Positions 11,507 through 24,540 of a stretch of 64,000 nt of DNA are shown piece after piece. Both the position numbers and the translations under genes were made by a program. The notes beneath the pieces were generated by a model. That model was not told the origin of the DNA. It was given only the letters and a program-made list of their open reading frames with translations, and ran no database searches. The DNA is taken from NCBI GenBank assembly GCA_951802425.1, contig OX637795.1, positions 2,584,501 to 2,648,500 on the forward strand, written 5' to 3'. This stretch comes from Clavaria fumosa (lineage: Eukaryota > Basidiomycota > Agaricomycetes > Agaricales > Clavariaceae). Each line of letters opens with the position of its first letter. The stretch's first letter is position 1.

Positions 11507-12412
11507 TGTAGTAGGCTGTACAGGTGTTGGCTGCAAATAGATGTTCGCGGCCGGGTTCTTCAGGGGGTCTTATTGCACAATGGGTATACTAGACAGAACC
11601 TTGGAGGATATGGAGGTTGAGTGCAAAAGGTTCAGAGAGTGAAAATATACGTTGTCCGGAGTATCCGGTATCAGATCCGATAGAGTCCGATGTTTGGATC
11701 GAAGGTTCGAGGGGCCGGCGACGACGAAGGCCAGTGGATCAATAGGTACGACAAAAGGTGAGCTTGCTAAAAATCACAGCACGATGTGGGCGTTAAAAAG
11801 CTGGATTTCCGTATAGTCCGAAGTGTGCTTAAGTACAGTTCTGTAAGTACAGCAAATTGGAATGTACGGAAATGTCCGGAAAACATATGGAACAGCGCCA
11901 TGTCGTGTGAAGGGTTACATGAGGGAGTTATATCACAAGGGAATTGAGTAGCTTGGAGGAATGAAATGTCCGATGAGTAGCACATGTCTGGACCACTCGT
12001 AAACTGAAGGAAAGTGGGGCTGGTACAGCAAAGGGGTATTAGGAACAATGGGCAAAGTACTGCAAAGGGTTGGAAACGTTCAAATGATTGAATGGTTGAA
12101 AGGGATCACAATATGAAATTTACAGCATGTTATATGAAATAAAGGAATGGGAATGGAATAATGAGTATGTCGAGCGCTGACCATGCTGGAGTGATGAAAT
12201 AGAAAGGCGTGGGCAGTGTGTGAGACCTGCGGGCTGTGATCTTCACGGGGAGTTGGAGACCGGAGAGTCCGATGTTGGATAAGTATCGGTCGTTATCGGA
12301 TGGTGTCGGATTGTTATCGGATTGTATCGGACGCGATTGCTTTGGATCCCGAAATATCCGGATGATCGGTATCTGTCATGTTTCTATGTTCAAACCGCAT
12401 ATTATCCTTACA
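11507..12412 (-). repeat. 3' LTR of the Ty3/gypsy element
   Basis: 906 bp, with TGTAAGG...CTACTACA ends on the minus strand. By eye it differs from the other LTR (21284-22189) at about 15 positions. A purine-rich GGGAGAA stretch directly precedes the LTR on the minus strand (12413-12419), as expected of a polypurine tract. Flanks ACGC (11503-11506) and ATGC (22190-22193) may be a 4-bp target duplication that differs by one CpG transition. Confidence 0.92.
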
Positions 12413-12571
12413 TTCTCCCGGGGGCTGAAAATGCAACTGCCCTCGGTTGCGACCAAACAAGGCCAAATAATCGTTTGTTGATCATGAAGTACACATTGTG
12501 TGGGTGCACATAGGTCCAAACACGCACTTGTGTCTTCTCCAATAACAGCAACGCATCAACCATCCAAAAAA

Positions 12572-14284
12572 ATGGAAAACTTCGACGCTATCGTTTTCCG
12601 GAACGCAGTCCAGGCGATGACAGAGGCGCGGACCATGGCGCCGGGTGAGGATTTACCGGAGCGGGGGCAGGACAGTGAATACGCAGAGTGGGTGCAGATA
12701 TATGGGGGTGATGTGGTGTGTGTTGTTTCTTTCTTTCTTTTTGACTTTGCACTGACAAGTTTTCAGGATGATTTCCTTGCGGGCTACGTTGCCGCAATCG
12801 ACGATGATGTGGAGGTGGACGAAGGACTCGTCCTCGTCGCGCGAAGGCTCAAAAAGTGGCGAAGGCTCCGCAGGGACGAATGGACCGCCGAGCGGACGAG
12901 GAAACAGGAGGAGGCCGAAGCCGAACAGGAACGTGCGGACGAGGAGAGGGCGGCCGCCGAGAGGGCCGCAGCGGAGGCGGAGGCGGAGGAGAGGCGGACG
13001 GAGGCGACGAGAGCTGCCGAGAAGAGGGCGCGCCTTGCCCGGGCGCGCCTCATTGTGATCAGTGACAGCGACGACGACGGCGGGGCGGCGGCGGCAACAG
13101 CAACAACAACAACGGGGGCGGCAGAGTCCGGCGCAACGGCAGCGGCGACGACGACGGTATCGCCAGACGCCGCAGAGCTGCATGGAGACGAGGTTGCGAC
13201 TGCGGAGGAGGAGACAGGAAAGGTACGGGTGGCAGCGGCGGAAGATCGGGACGGTCTTCGGACCGTGTGGGGAACTGACGGGGTGACGCCCGTTGGTGTT
13301 ATCAAGGCGGCGGCAGTGAGTGCGGTGGCCAGGGAAGGCGAGCAGACGGTCGAGGAGCCCCTCACGTTGGAGGCTCGGGTGGGCGGGCGGATGACGGCGA
13401 CTCCGGTGTGGGTGGAGATGGCGAGGCGGAGGGCGGCGGAGTGGGGGCGAGGGAGGAGGAGCGGAGCGGGGGCGGACATAAAGTCCTGGGCTGCGCGGCA
13501 GCCTGGAGATAAGGTAAGTGGTCGATTAAAATGTGTGAAGGTTTAGGGTGTCTGATCTAATGAATAGGAACATGATCCGGCTTGCGAGGAGTGCACCCGG
13601 AAGCGGCGCGCGTGTTACGGAGTGGAGGGGATAGCGTGCTGGTGGTGCCGGACATACAAGGTGTCGTGCAGTCTCTCGGCTGTACGAGGTAAGTAATATT
13701 CTTTTTATTTCTTGATGAATCAATCTAAAAGGTGTGTTTCAGGGGTGAAAGCCGAGAGGGTCGCGGTGTCCGGTGCCGGAGGTAAGTCAAGAGAGTACCA
13801 GATCTGTATCGGCTAACGTAGCGGTGTAGGTCCGAAGGCGGCGGAAGCGACCGCGAGCAAAAGGCCGAGGCGAGGTGCAACGCGGGTACCGGTTCGTGAG
13901 GAGACGACGCCGGAGGAGGAGGAGGAGGAGGAGGATGAAATTGAAGATGACAGCGTGGAGCTGGTGGAGGAGCCGTCAGCGAAGAGGAGGAAGGCGGAGG
14001 CGGGCCCTAGCCGGAAGGGAAAGGAGCGGGAGACGGCGGCGGGACCATCGGTCAGAGAGGCGCTGGAGCAGGCGCTCCAGATGATGGAGAGGGGGGCCGA
14101 CCAGGTGAAGGCCGGAGCCGAGTTGCTCCGGATGCTTCTCCTTGGTGAGCGCCTGTTAAGATCTGATTCTTTGCTTCAAAGCAGGAGTAGGAGGGGTAGT
14201 GTAGAGGAGACCACAAAGGAGGGTGGCAAAGGCGAAGCCGGAGCGGAGCGGAGTCCGGTCGGAGTCCGGATCGGAGTTGCATAA
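12572..14284 (+). CDS. Zn2Cys6-like, coiled-coil nuclear protein encoded antisense within the Ty3 element
   Basis: Five exons join cleanly (12572-12715, 12767-13513, 13568-13688, 13743-13781, 13830-14284), giving 501 residues. Order: acidic N-terminus; a long Arg/Glu/Ala coiled coil (about residues 75-150); an ISDSDDD SUMO-interaction-like patch; Ala/Thr-rich region; then a cysteine motif in exon 3 with CX2CX6CX7CX2CX6C spacing, which fits a fungal Zn(II)2Cys6 cluster. A Glu-rich stretch, a basic KRRK patch and a C-terminal helix follow. It is probably nuclear and DNA-binding; no activation domain is recognised. It lies on the opposite strand between integrase and 3' LTR of the retrotransposon. 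The final exon after about 14150 runs into LTR-like sequence, so the true C-terminus may be shorter. Confidence 0.65.
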
Positions 14285-14976
14285 GGAGTTCTCCTCTACA
14301 CAAAAGCTAGAAGGACTAGAAGGAGGTCAAAGGGGGTGGGACTATGGCCTCAACTTATGGGTTGTGCCACCATGTGTATACGTGTCCCAATTTAACCTTG
14401 CTGGTACTTTGCTTTCCAGGACAAGGAAGGATGAAGTCCGAGGGGAAATCGCCCGGAGTCCGTCGGAGTCCGCCGGAGTTTTGCGGAACTCGTCGGGACT
14501 GTTGAGAACAGTGAGGACGAAGTCCCTTAACGCACAGACCAAGTGGCAAGGACCAGAAATAACGTTAATATTCGAACTGAGGATCATGGAGATACATGGG
14601 GGCTTATATGCTACTAGGGTAGGGCATAGGGCAGACTGTGAAACATGAATATATCAAATATCTACAATAATTTCACCTGAGGAGTGAGAAAGGCATAGAT
14701 GATACATGTAAGGCAAAGAATAAGTTCCCATGGGTAGTGGGCATCGTCCCAATGGTTACTAACCATGGACTAGCACCAAGGAACATGCTAGAAACAAAGT
14801 CCATTCGGTCCGAAGGACCGATATTGAAGTCCGACGAAAGTCCGGACCAGAGCTTCAGAGTTGGAGCCGGAGCAGAGCGGAGTTCGGGCGGAACTGTGTC
14901 GGAGATGCCGGAGATGCTTCGGAGGTGCTTCGGAGGTGTTTCGGAGGTGATTAGGTGACTGGATAGGACCGTGACA
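14150..14976. repeat. LTR relic inside the Ty3 element
   Basis: It ends with TAGGACCGTGACA at 14976, the inverse of the TGTCACGGTCCTA that begins a related relic at 45183. The two share collinear phrases: a GTTGTGCCACCA..GT.TATACGTGTCCC block (14360-14390 and 45325-45355), TTAATATTCGAACTGAGGA and TCCCATGGGT. Many CGGAG/TCCGG repeats occur. The left end is not identifiable, so this is a truncated, older LTR. Confidence 0.6.
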
Positions 14977-15245
14977 GCGCCTTACTGTATAAGTATTGTA
15001 TTTATATATATATTTTTCTTTTTCCCATTTGCTATATTATGTCGTGCTAGAAAAGTGAGTGAGGGATGTGAGAATGTAAGAAAATGGTTAAAGAAACGTC
15101 TGGTATAAAGTTTGGACTTGTCCGAAATTTCAATTTTTTTATTTTAATTTTAATTTTAATTTTTTTTGGGCGATTTTCTGTGTGGAACTTCAAAGGAAAT
15201 CAATGTAAATTATAGGGGACTAAGAGATACGATGGAGGAAAGTGC
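14977..15245. other. AT-rich spacer
   Basis: Contains TATATATATAT near 15005 and repeated TTTTAATTTTAA near 15135-15165. No gene is seen. Confidence 0.4.
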
Positions 15246-18200
15246 TTAATGGCGAGGCCGAAGGTTCCGGGTTGCTCCGGAGCGTTGTGGACGAGTTTCC
15301 GGAGCATCGGTATCGGTGGCCTCGTTGTCGGATTCATTGGATAGATCGGCCGCCTGGCTTTCCTCATCTTCGGTGTTGATAGAGTTATGTGACGTCTCGT
15401 GTGTTTGATGGTGAGGGACGTCCTGGTTTATCTCCGTCATTTGGTCAGTGATAGCAGTGACCGGAATCGATGTTTGCGACCGCGGATAGTAGGGAATGAT
15501 GTGGAAAGCTGCGTAGTGGATTTTGGAGACGGCGCTGTCGAGTTCTGAGAGGATGTATGCGCCGTATTGAGTTCGGTGGACAACGATCATCGGTCCGAAG
15601 AATCGCGGTTTTGTCTTCCGGTTTAATTCCATTTCTACAGCCGAGTTTCAGATCAATACCAGCGATCCGGGTTGGAAGTCGTAATCGATAATAGACTTGC
15701 GGTGTGCGTCGATGAACTGTTTGACGGATTGTTTGCGGGCAGCGAGCACTTTATCGGCGATTGTTGCAAGATCTTCTTCTTGTTTTTGCAGTTGGTGGGC
15801 ACGAAGGGCTATCAGTTCCGGAGTGGTCATCGGGGCATTGGCGGTCGGAATTAGATATGTTGCTTCGGATATGTCGAAAGGGAAAAGCGGTTCGACGCCG
15901 TGTGCGATGTAAAATGGAGAGTGACCGGTGGATCGTTGGATTGTGGTTCGTTCTGCCCAAATGACTGAGGGTAAAACATCCGGCCATTTCGATTCGTCTC
16001 CGTCTGCTGCTTTGATTAACGACTCGCGGACTGACCGGTGGGCACGTTCGATGATGCCATTAGCGCGGGAATTATATCCGGAAATACGGATGTGATGGAT
16101 TCCATACCACTTCTTGAGGAAATCGAGAGCTTTGATAAATGGGGCACCATTATCCATAATAATTTCTTCTACGGCTCCCCATCGGCACAGTATATCTTCA
16201 AATATGAAGGTTCCGAGAAGTCGGGCGGTCTCATTTCGTAGTGGTCTTGCTTCCAGGTATGCGGATAACGAGCATCGGGCGTGGACAAGAAGTTGGAAAC
16301 CGCGGGTTTTGGGTAGGAACATGGTATCTATATGCGCTCGACGGAAAAGACCGGCTGGCGTGGCGACCATCGGTGGAATAAAAATCTTCCGGATTTGCCG
16401 AGTCTGGCATTGGTGACAAGTTCGGACAAACCATTTTATGTCTTGATCCAACACCGGCCACCAGAACCGATTTAGAATACGTGTCCGGATAACGTAAACG
16501 CCTTTGTGGCCGAGTGAATCGTGTGCCTCTGTGATAATTGCGAGCCGTTTGTGGTCCGGAGGCACTACCTGGTGGCATCCGTTAGGTCGGCAACGCCATA
16601 GCTTGTCATCTAGAATGAAGAACTGGGATGCGGAGCGGACTAATCGTCGGAACTGGTTTGCGTCGATGCCGGAAGGATGGATCAGGTTTCGAAGGAAAGA
16701 TTCTATTTTCCGGATCTGGTCTTCTCTTTTCTTTGCTGCGTCGGGTCACGGTATAAGAATGGTGGAGGATTCATTCGGAGCCGGTGAATCATTGGATGGT
16801 ACCGTCAAATTGAGTATCATCGATCCTGTGTAAACTTTGAAGCGAGAATGGGCGATGCCGGCGAGTGGCGTCTCGGATGGGTAGGAAGCGTCCGGTGCTC
16901 GATTCATGTGTTCCATGGCGAATACATAGCTCCAATTGATCCAGTCTTCGTGATCTTCGGACTCGGTGTCTTCTTCACCATCAGCGGCACGTCGGCGTGA
17001 TAGTCTGTCGGCTCCGGTGTGTTTATCTGCGGGAATATGAACAAGGTCGAAATCGAAGAGTAGTATACCGGCAATCCATCGATTCATGGCAGCGTTTGGT
17101 TGAACGTCCGGATTGTTTAGCATACCCTTAATGAACTTCGCGTCCATTTCAACGGTGAATTTCGGAAGGCCGATAAGGTAAATCCGGTATGACCGAAGTG
17201 CACGGAAGAGTCCGTATAATTCGATTTTTGCTTGAGAGTATCGGGCCTCGCATTCGTTCCAGGTAATCGAGCCGAATCTGGATGGGTATTGGATTCCATC
17301 TTGTCCGATTTGAAATAGCGCGAAGCCGACGGCGATGTTGGACAAGTCGACGGCCATAATTACAGGCCGCCCAGAACGGTAATCGATTGGTCGAATGGCG
17401 GATGAGTTGACTATTGCGTGTTTAAGTCGGTCCATCGAATTTTGCTCTTCTTCTTCGAACCTGAATGGGACGTCCTTATGAGTTAGGCTGACAAGTGGTC
17501 GGGCAAGTACAGCGTAGTTTTTGATAAATATCTGGAGCAGTCCGCAGATGCCCTTCATATGTGCACGTGTGTCCGGTAACGATTGTTTCGGGGGTGCAAA
17601 TTGTCGTTTTCTTGCCATTAAAGGTTCCTCCGACTATTTTGACTCGTTGGAGCACCCGGTTGACGTTATTCAAATGCTCCCAAACGAACCGCCGTATTTG
17701 CGGATTCTCCGGGATCGTCTCGTAAGTGCCGTCCGGAAGCTCGTATCAGGTCTCCGGGCCCTTAATCGCTACATCGTCTACGAATGGGATGGTTACGTGC
17801 GGAATTTCGTCTTGGAGAATATGCGTGACGTCTCCATGCATAATCTGCGTCGCGTTGGTGTATCCCATGGGGACGCAAGTGAGCCGTTTGGCTCCGAGAG
17901 GGGTTTGGAACGTGGTAAGGTCTCGACTCCGTTCGTCAAGGGACCGCTGATCGAAGGAGACGAAAAGGTCGAGTGATCCGTAGCATCTGCGTCTGGCGAA
18001 TGATTCCGCAAAAACCTCCATTATCGGGGGAACCGCGGAGTCGCCGATAGTAACTTTGTTCAACGGTTGGAGATTATGGACAAGTCGGAGGGACTTTCCG
18101 TCTTTCTTTAACACGCAAAACCACTGGGACCGGTAGGAGGAGTTGGATTCTTCGTATACTCCCGCAGCTATCTTTTCTCAGATGACCTTCAGGACTTCGT

Positions 18201-21095
18201 CGTAGATGCCGGGAGGAATCGGTATATTTTTGAAAATCCAGGGAACATGTTCAACTGTCGGGATGATGATCGGATCGAAGTATTTTGCGTCGAATCGTCC
18301 TTTTTCGGTCTCCGTCCAAGTGAAGGCATCCTCCTGGGCTTTAATCAGATAGTGAACGAGTTTTTCTTCGTCCGGCCATAAAAATCTGGTGGGGTTTGCG
18401 TTATGCGCATCTTTCCGGTCTTGAGTATATCGGAGACCGGGGGTGAAATCGGGTGGGTGTGTTGGAAGTGTCGGTATATTGGCTAGGGGGTCTGGATGCC
18501 GGCGTCGGACAATCCGGAATTCTTCGGGTACCGTTGCTTTGATCGGATTGACGCAGTTCGCTACCTTCTTATATTTCTTTCCTAGGTAAACTGGCAAAAG
18601 GGTGTCCGTAGACGGGAAATTCATTTCGGAGGTATTGTTGTACAGAGGGTATGCAATATTCGGATGCGTCGGTTCACATTCGATAGCGACCGGGGAATCA
18701 ACGGAATCAAGAGAAACATCCGAGAAACTGATACTGGGAATGGGATCGGGAGGTGCTAAATTTACAAGGGAAGACAATGAGAAATTTTGAACGGAAGTAG
18801 AAAAGATGGCTGGAGTCTCGTATTTGGGTATAGGTTCCGTGTCCGCATCGACCGGAGGTGAGTCCGTAGATTTGCGGATAATCGAGGCTCCAGCCATCAA
18901 AAATCCGGATGTGGTTTCTGAAGTTTGAGGTTCTTCCGGATCGGGATTCGCTCCTTTGTCGGTACGATGATCCTTTCTCCAGTGTTCGGATCGTTCAGGA
19001 TCAGGTCTTGGGCACCATGAGGATGGTCGATAGTTTGGGAGCCGGTAAGCATAAAGAACGGGCGTCTGACGAGGACCTCGCAAGGTAGGGTATCGGCGAC
19101 CTGCATTTGGACATGAAACGTGCATGGACCGATCTGCAAGGGAAAGTTCTTTATCAGTCCGAGCGTCGGGGCGATGGTACCGTGTGAGGACTCCATATGA
19201 ATTACGCGCTCGGAGTGCAGCGGATTACCGAGCTTCTCCCAAACGTCTCTTCGCATTGCCACGATCGAGCTGCCTTGATCGAGCAAGCACTCCGCAGCAA
19301 TCCGGCTATCCAATATGCCTTCTACAATGCGGAGTGGAGCGGCATCGACAGCTACGACAAGATCGGAGGTGTCCGGGGTTGTAACGTTTGTGTAGAGCGT
19401 ATCCTGTACGATGGACACGGTGACCGGAACTCGGCGGGTGGTAACCATATCCTTCATCTTTTTGCGGATGTCTCTGGAAATGGCGAGTAATTCACGGGGT
19501 GTCACACGGACCGGAATGTCGAGTGCGCAATCAAAAACTTGTTGAATGGTTACCAGATTTTCTATCGGAGCTTGGTAATGATACTGGACGTTGGATCGTT
19601 CGATTCTTTCCGGCTTTGATGGGCGCGTGACCGGAGGTGAGGTAATGACAACGGCGGGTGGAGGAGGTAACCTAGATGGCTGTGGATCGTTATTCCTGGG
19701 TGTGGGCGCTTTCCTTTTGCCCTTATCTACTTTCTTTGCCACATCGTTTGCAAAGGTGCGGACCATGTTTTCCAACGTGGTCGTCTCGTTATCTTCTTCT
19801 TCCAATTCGTCTTCCATGTCCGGGGGGTGAGCGGATGGTCCGATCGGCTGTGCTTCAAATACCGCGGTTGTTGCCGGTTGCGTATTCTGGGATTGGTAGG
19901 TGGCGTAGTACTTGTCAAAGCGCTCTGATAGGTTATTTCCCACAATAGTGCCTGGCAAGTATCATCCGGAGGGAAGGCAAATTCTGCCTTCGGTGTTCCG
20001 TATACATTTACCGGACTTGATGTATTCGAGGGCCTTCGGACAGGCACTAACAAAATGACCTGGTTCCGAACAGAAATTACACGTCTGGCCTGCAGGGGAA
20101 TTCGTCGTCCGAGGAGCAGAACGTTTTGCCTGTTCGAGAGACTGGGCTGATAAAATTGATTTGATGCGAGCCATTGTGGAGGCGAATGTTGCCAAGGCTG
20201 CGGACATATCAAATTCTTCCTTCTTGATCACTGGTTTCATTTCTCTCCCGGGGGCTGCGGATGCGAAGCGGATAGGTCCGGAAAATTGATCGGTTGTTAC
20301 GGAGTGCAGGGACGTTGAGGAGAGTAGAAATTCGGCTGCAGCATGAACCTCATTCATCGGGTATGGGTCCTCTGGATGGTGATTAGGTAGTATAATCGCG
20401 AGCCGGCTCTCGATCCGGCGCCTAGTATGATCCCCAAATCCGAGGATGTAAAGCCGGTTTCTGTCATTTGTGGACATACGTTGGGAGGTGATCAGGTGCG
20501 AAGTGATCCGGAGAAAGTCCCGGTAATATTCTCCGTGTTCTGCGCGTGTGTAAACCCCTTTTTGGGCCGAGTCTGATATGAAACGGTCCAAATCGGTGAC
20601 AGAAAACAAACGACCGCCATCGGAGCCTGGATAAAGGCGTCGGACAGCCGCTTTGAAGGTTTCCCAGGTCCATACCGGGTCCGGGGCTGGTGTGAGGGTC
20701 TCCCAGAGGAGACATGTGTCTGTGTCGAGGTAATGCTTTGCGTACCGAATTAAATCGGCTTCCGGAACGTCTGGATTAATGCCGGTGAGTACGATGTCAA
20801 TGTCCTCGAAATACCGGTTGAGATGGGTTGGTACTCCGTCAAAGGCGGGGGCCCCGTGAGCGCCACGGAGCGGATATCTCGGTTGGTTGGCCATTGGTAT
20901 TGCTGCGTGAGGAAGTTCTTGTACGGCGTCGAGAGGATTCTGTGGTTCGTCAGTTGGAAATTGTAAGGTGTTCAGTTCGAGGGGTAGTGGTGTGAGCGGT
21001 GAGTGTGGTTCTTCGAAGATTTGTGGTAATGAGGTAACCGGGGTGGCGAAGCTCGTGTGGGAGTAAACAATGGATGAAATACTGGGAATGTCCAA
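15246..21095 (-). pseudogene. Ty3/gypsy Gag-Pol, inactivated by stops and frameshifts
   Basis: Domain order on the minus strand: Gag (21095-19965) with a CCHC knuckle CNFCSEPGHFVSAC; aspartic protease with the active-site phrase LLDQGSSIVAM near 19270; reverse transcriptase with VPFVDDV-type catalytic phrase IPFVDDVAIKGPE near 17770; RNase H near 17400-17000; integrase with HHCC finger (HDSLGHKG...CHQCQ) and catalytic DNGAPF near 16160; and a C-terminal tail to 15246. Gag and protease share one frame. In-frame TGA stops lie at 19962, 18178, 17746, 16746 and 15648. A frame change occurs near 18900-19100, and there is a shift with missing residues near 17560. The order protease-RT-RNaseH-integrase identifies Ty3/gypsy. 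The copy is not autonomous. Confidence 0.92.
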
Positions 21096-21283
21096 TGGAA
21101 GGAAGTGGGAAGTTTCAATTACTTCTCTGGGAGGTTCGGAGTGCGGTGGTTCTGTGATTCGATCCGGGTTTTGACTTCTCAGACGTTCGGAGCGTCGAGG
21201 CTGGAAAGCGGAGGAGCCTCTGGGAATCCTTGAAGGCTGTAGTGAAGACGTTGTTACGACCCCCTCGCGGTGGGCTCCAAAAT

Positions 21284-22189
21284 TGTAGTAGGCTGAACAG
21301 GTGTTGGCTGCAAATAGATGTTCGCGGCCGGGTTCTTCAGGGGGTCTTATTGCACAACGGGTATACTAGACAGAACCTTGGAGGATATGGAGGTTGAGTG
21401 CAAAAGGTTCAGAGAGTGAAAATATACGTTGTCCGGAGTATCCAGTATCGGATCCGATAGAGTCCGATGTTTGGATCGAAGGTTCGAGGGGCCGGCGACG
21501 ACGAAGGCCAGTGGATCAATAGGTATGACAAAAGGTGAGCTTGCTAAAAATCACAGCACGATGTGGGCGTTAAAAAGCTGGATTTCCGTATAGTCCGAAG
21601 TGTGCTTAAGTACAGTTCTGTAAGTACAGCAAATTGGAATGTACGGAAATGTCCGGAAAACATATGGAACAGCGCCATGTCGCGTGAAGGGTTACATGAG
21701 GGAGTTATATCACAAGGGAATTGAGTAGCTCAGAGGAATGAAATGTCCGATGAGTAGCACATGTCCGGACCGCTCGTAAACTGAAGGAAAGTGGGGCTGG
21801 TACAGCAAAGGGGTATTAGGAACAATGGGCAAAGTACTGCAAAGGGTTGGAAACGTTCAAATGATTGAATGGTTGAAAGGGATCACAATATGAAATTTAC
21901 AGCATGTTATATGAAATAAAGGAATGGGAATGGAATAATGAGTATGTCGAGCGCTGACCATGCTGGAGTGATGAAATAGAAAGGCGTGGGCGGTGTGTGA
22001 GACCTGCGGGCTGTGATCTTCATGGGGAGTTGGAGACCGGAGAGTCCGATGTCGGATAAGTATCGGTCGTTATTGGATGGTGTCGGATTGTTATCGGATC
22101 GTATCGGACGCGATTGCTTTGGATCCCGAAATATCCGGATGATCGGTATCTGTCATGTTTCTATGTTCAAACCGCATATTATCCTTACA
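21284..22189 (-). repeat. 5' LTR of the Ty3/gypsy element
   Basis: 906 bp, same length as 11507-12412. About 14 of the 15 differences I count are transitions at CpG (for example TCCGGACCG against TCTGGACCA). It ends at TTACA (22189). Confidence 0.92.
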
Positions 22190-22553
22190 ATGCGACGCGT
22201 TCACAGTCACTCAAAAAAATAATCGTGTTTAAATGTGTTTACAGTAGTCCAATCAGTAGCAGCCTGGCCCCATCCTTTCTTCTCGCCCTCTTACCAGCTG
22301 TACCTTTCAGCTTCTCACTTTGGTACATTCTTTTGACTGCTAGTGTACTCATTTGCGAGCACCCGCCTGCCACTCCCTCTACTTAGCCTACTGTTTGCCC
22401 TACACGACTTGTGAGCTGAGCCCCCCCAGGCGTCATCAGATGCCGGGGGTGGCTGCTTTACCACTACTTATTACATCATTTGCATGAATTTGTTATAGCT
22501 TATGTAACTACACTGCAAACATTCTTGCCAAACGAAACTGAGAATCTCTAATA
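22190..22553. other. Spacer upstream of zinc-finger gene 1
   Basis: Pyrimidine-rich sequence that presumably contains the promoter of the gene starting at 22554. No other feature is seen. Confidence 0.4.
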
Positions 22554-24059
22554 ATGGCTTCTCGGTCTCAAAAGCGACGGCTTCCAACAAAAGAAGAGCT
22601 TGTGAATAAGAAGCGACATCTTTCAGCTGCTAATAATGTATGTGCTCTTTTGCTGTTGCAGAACTAGTACAAATGTCTCCCAGCGTTGCTACATGTGCCT
22701 TAATGGCAATAAACCCTTGATCATCTGCTACAACTGTCCTCGCACACTATGCTCAAATTGCATAACAATCCCGGCTTTTCCATCTTCAAATTTAGTATTC
22801 TTTTGTCTCAATTGCCATGAACGATTCTTTGCATCACAGCCATATAAAGTGAGGGTCTTATGTTCCAATCCTCCTTCTAACCTGAACAATGCCCAGGGCC
22901 TCCATATCCATGACACCACCATCCCCCCCACAGTAGACGGTGATATCAATGTTGCGGCTTTTCGTCCTGTTCATGACCAAGGGGTGAAGATCAAAGGTCA
23001 CTTTCAGATGACTGCACAGTCCCAGGTTATCAACACGAAACTGGTTATTGTCCACTTTTACCTCTCCGGCTTGCGATTGAATGGATCTCCTGCCAAGATT
23101 CTTTCTGAGTACATGTCAGCATTCCTGGATCAAGAGGTCCTAGTTAACAGAGAGATCTCGTTTGACCTGTCCTCTGACATGCTGATTTCTGAGCATGCCA
23201 ATCGAATCCAGAACAATGTCAGAGAGATTATTGGCCAATGGTAAGTGGACTGCTATCACTTGGAAAATTTCTAACACTGCGCAACAGCTCAACTACCCGA
23301 GTCGTCATATTCATAAGTACACAGTTGCACAAGGATACTGGAGACCCAATGCTGGGTCCAAACACGTCTGGCAGTGTTACAGAGGTGAGAGATGGGTAAC
23401 CATTTTTAAAAACACTGCCTTTACATTATTCCTAGTTCATGCAAGCACTCCTCCCCAAGCCGCTATTCCTGATCAATACAGAAGCTCACTTATGGTTCTT
23501 GACTGGTCTCTCTCTTGTCAATAAGTCATCGAGTTATAACAGTTTCTTGATTAGTTCCAGCCAGTGGGTCTGTCTCACTCCCCAAACTTCTGCTCTGACT
23601 TAATATTTCAGCCTTAATCTTTCTCATATCATTGGCTTCACCAATGCGGAGCTGCAGCCCTGCATAATCTCCCCCCTTGTCCTTTCATATGCCCAGCATG
23701 TTCTTGTTGAAGGCCTTCCTTTCTTCAACTTCAATCGCCAATTTCTTCCAACAATGACTTCAATTTGCCAGCACACAAACATCTTTCATATCTTCAGAGA
23801 GCAAGGAAAGCCATGTGGTTCTCGCTACATCTGGACGCATCGTACCATTCGCCCATGGGGTAACAGGCTGCCTGTGCAGTGTGAAAGTTGTGGCCGCATC
23901 CGATCCTGGGTATCGGTAAATGGCCCGGATTCATCTTGCTTGTTTGGTTGTAAGGGCTGCCCGAAGAAAGTCAAATTTCCACGCCCTAATACTGTGAAAT
24001 GGCTAGGTGGGGAGGTTGATGGTGGGCGATGGATGGTTGTCTCAGAGGTGAATGAGTAG
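22554..24059 (+). CDS. PHD/RING-like zinc-finger protein, paralogue of the 29355 gene
   Basis: The start at 22554 gives a basic head, MASRSQKRRLPTKEELVNKK. After an intron (about 22638-22675) a cysteine-rich finger follows: CYMC...CYNCPRTLCSNC...CLNC, close in spacing to CSGC...CDYCPRTMCDRC...CVSC in the gene at 29355. The middle part (KILSEYMSAFLDQEVLV, then EISFDLSSD) corresponds to a similar block in the paralogue. The C-terminus carries a four-cysteine ribbon (QCESCGRI...CKGC) and ends VVSEVNE at 24059. The spacing recalls chromatin-reader fingers; substrate and function are unknown. Exons between 23240 and 23760 are not securely joined, so the copy could be damaged there. It belongs to an unnamed Agaricomycete family. 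Confidence 0.65.
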
Positions 24060-24540
24060 TTCAGCATGGAACATCGTTAAATAGCCTAAATCTACCTTTG
24101 TCACATTGTAGGAAGTTGCAATTTGAGTGGGTTTCAGGTTCAAATTATCACCTGTGTAGAAATTACTCGGCCTCAAGACCATACGAATAGAGTAAACAAT
24201 TTTCATGATTAGCCGAGCCCCCCTAATCCTGCTCTACTACAACAACAACTGTATCAGAAAACCTTGCCATGTTGTGACTCTGATATGATATAAATCCAAT
24301 AAATCAATAAATTAGAATTCACACCATTCAGTCATTTTTCAATGTAAATATCATTCCAGCCCACATCTACACCAGTCCGCAAATATCAGGGCAGCCAATG
24401 TTCGGCCACTTCTGATGGGTAAACACGTGGTATGCCAACCCATTCAGTCAAAATCCCCCAATAGACATGGGATACCGGATGGTGAATATCCTCCAGTTCA
24501 CTTGCGCCAGCGGAGTCCAGCGGAAGTATCCAATTTGAAC
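24060..24540. other. AT-rich spacer
   Basis: No gene seen; it leads into the minisatellite at 24541. Confidence 0.4.

Larger units (their letters stand above)
11507..22189 (-). mobile_element. Full-length Ty3/gypsy LTR retrotransposon (10.7 kb)
   Basis: Two 906-bp LTRs (11507-12412 and 21284-22189) enclose Gag-Pol on the minus strand. Just inside the 5' LTR the minus strand reads TGGAGCCCACCGCGAGGG, a plausible tRNA primer-binding site starting with TGG. The internal region is unusually long because 12413-15245 holds an antisense gene and an LTR relic. Confidence 0.92.

Noticed and set aside
12784..13479. 231-residue minus-strand open frame
   Set aside because: Shadow of the Zn2Cys6-like gene; Ala/Ser-rich without domain.
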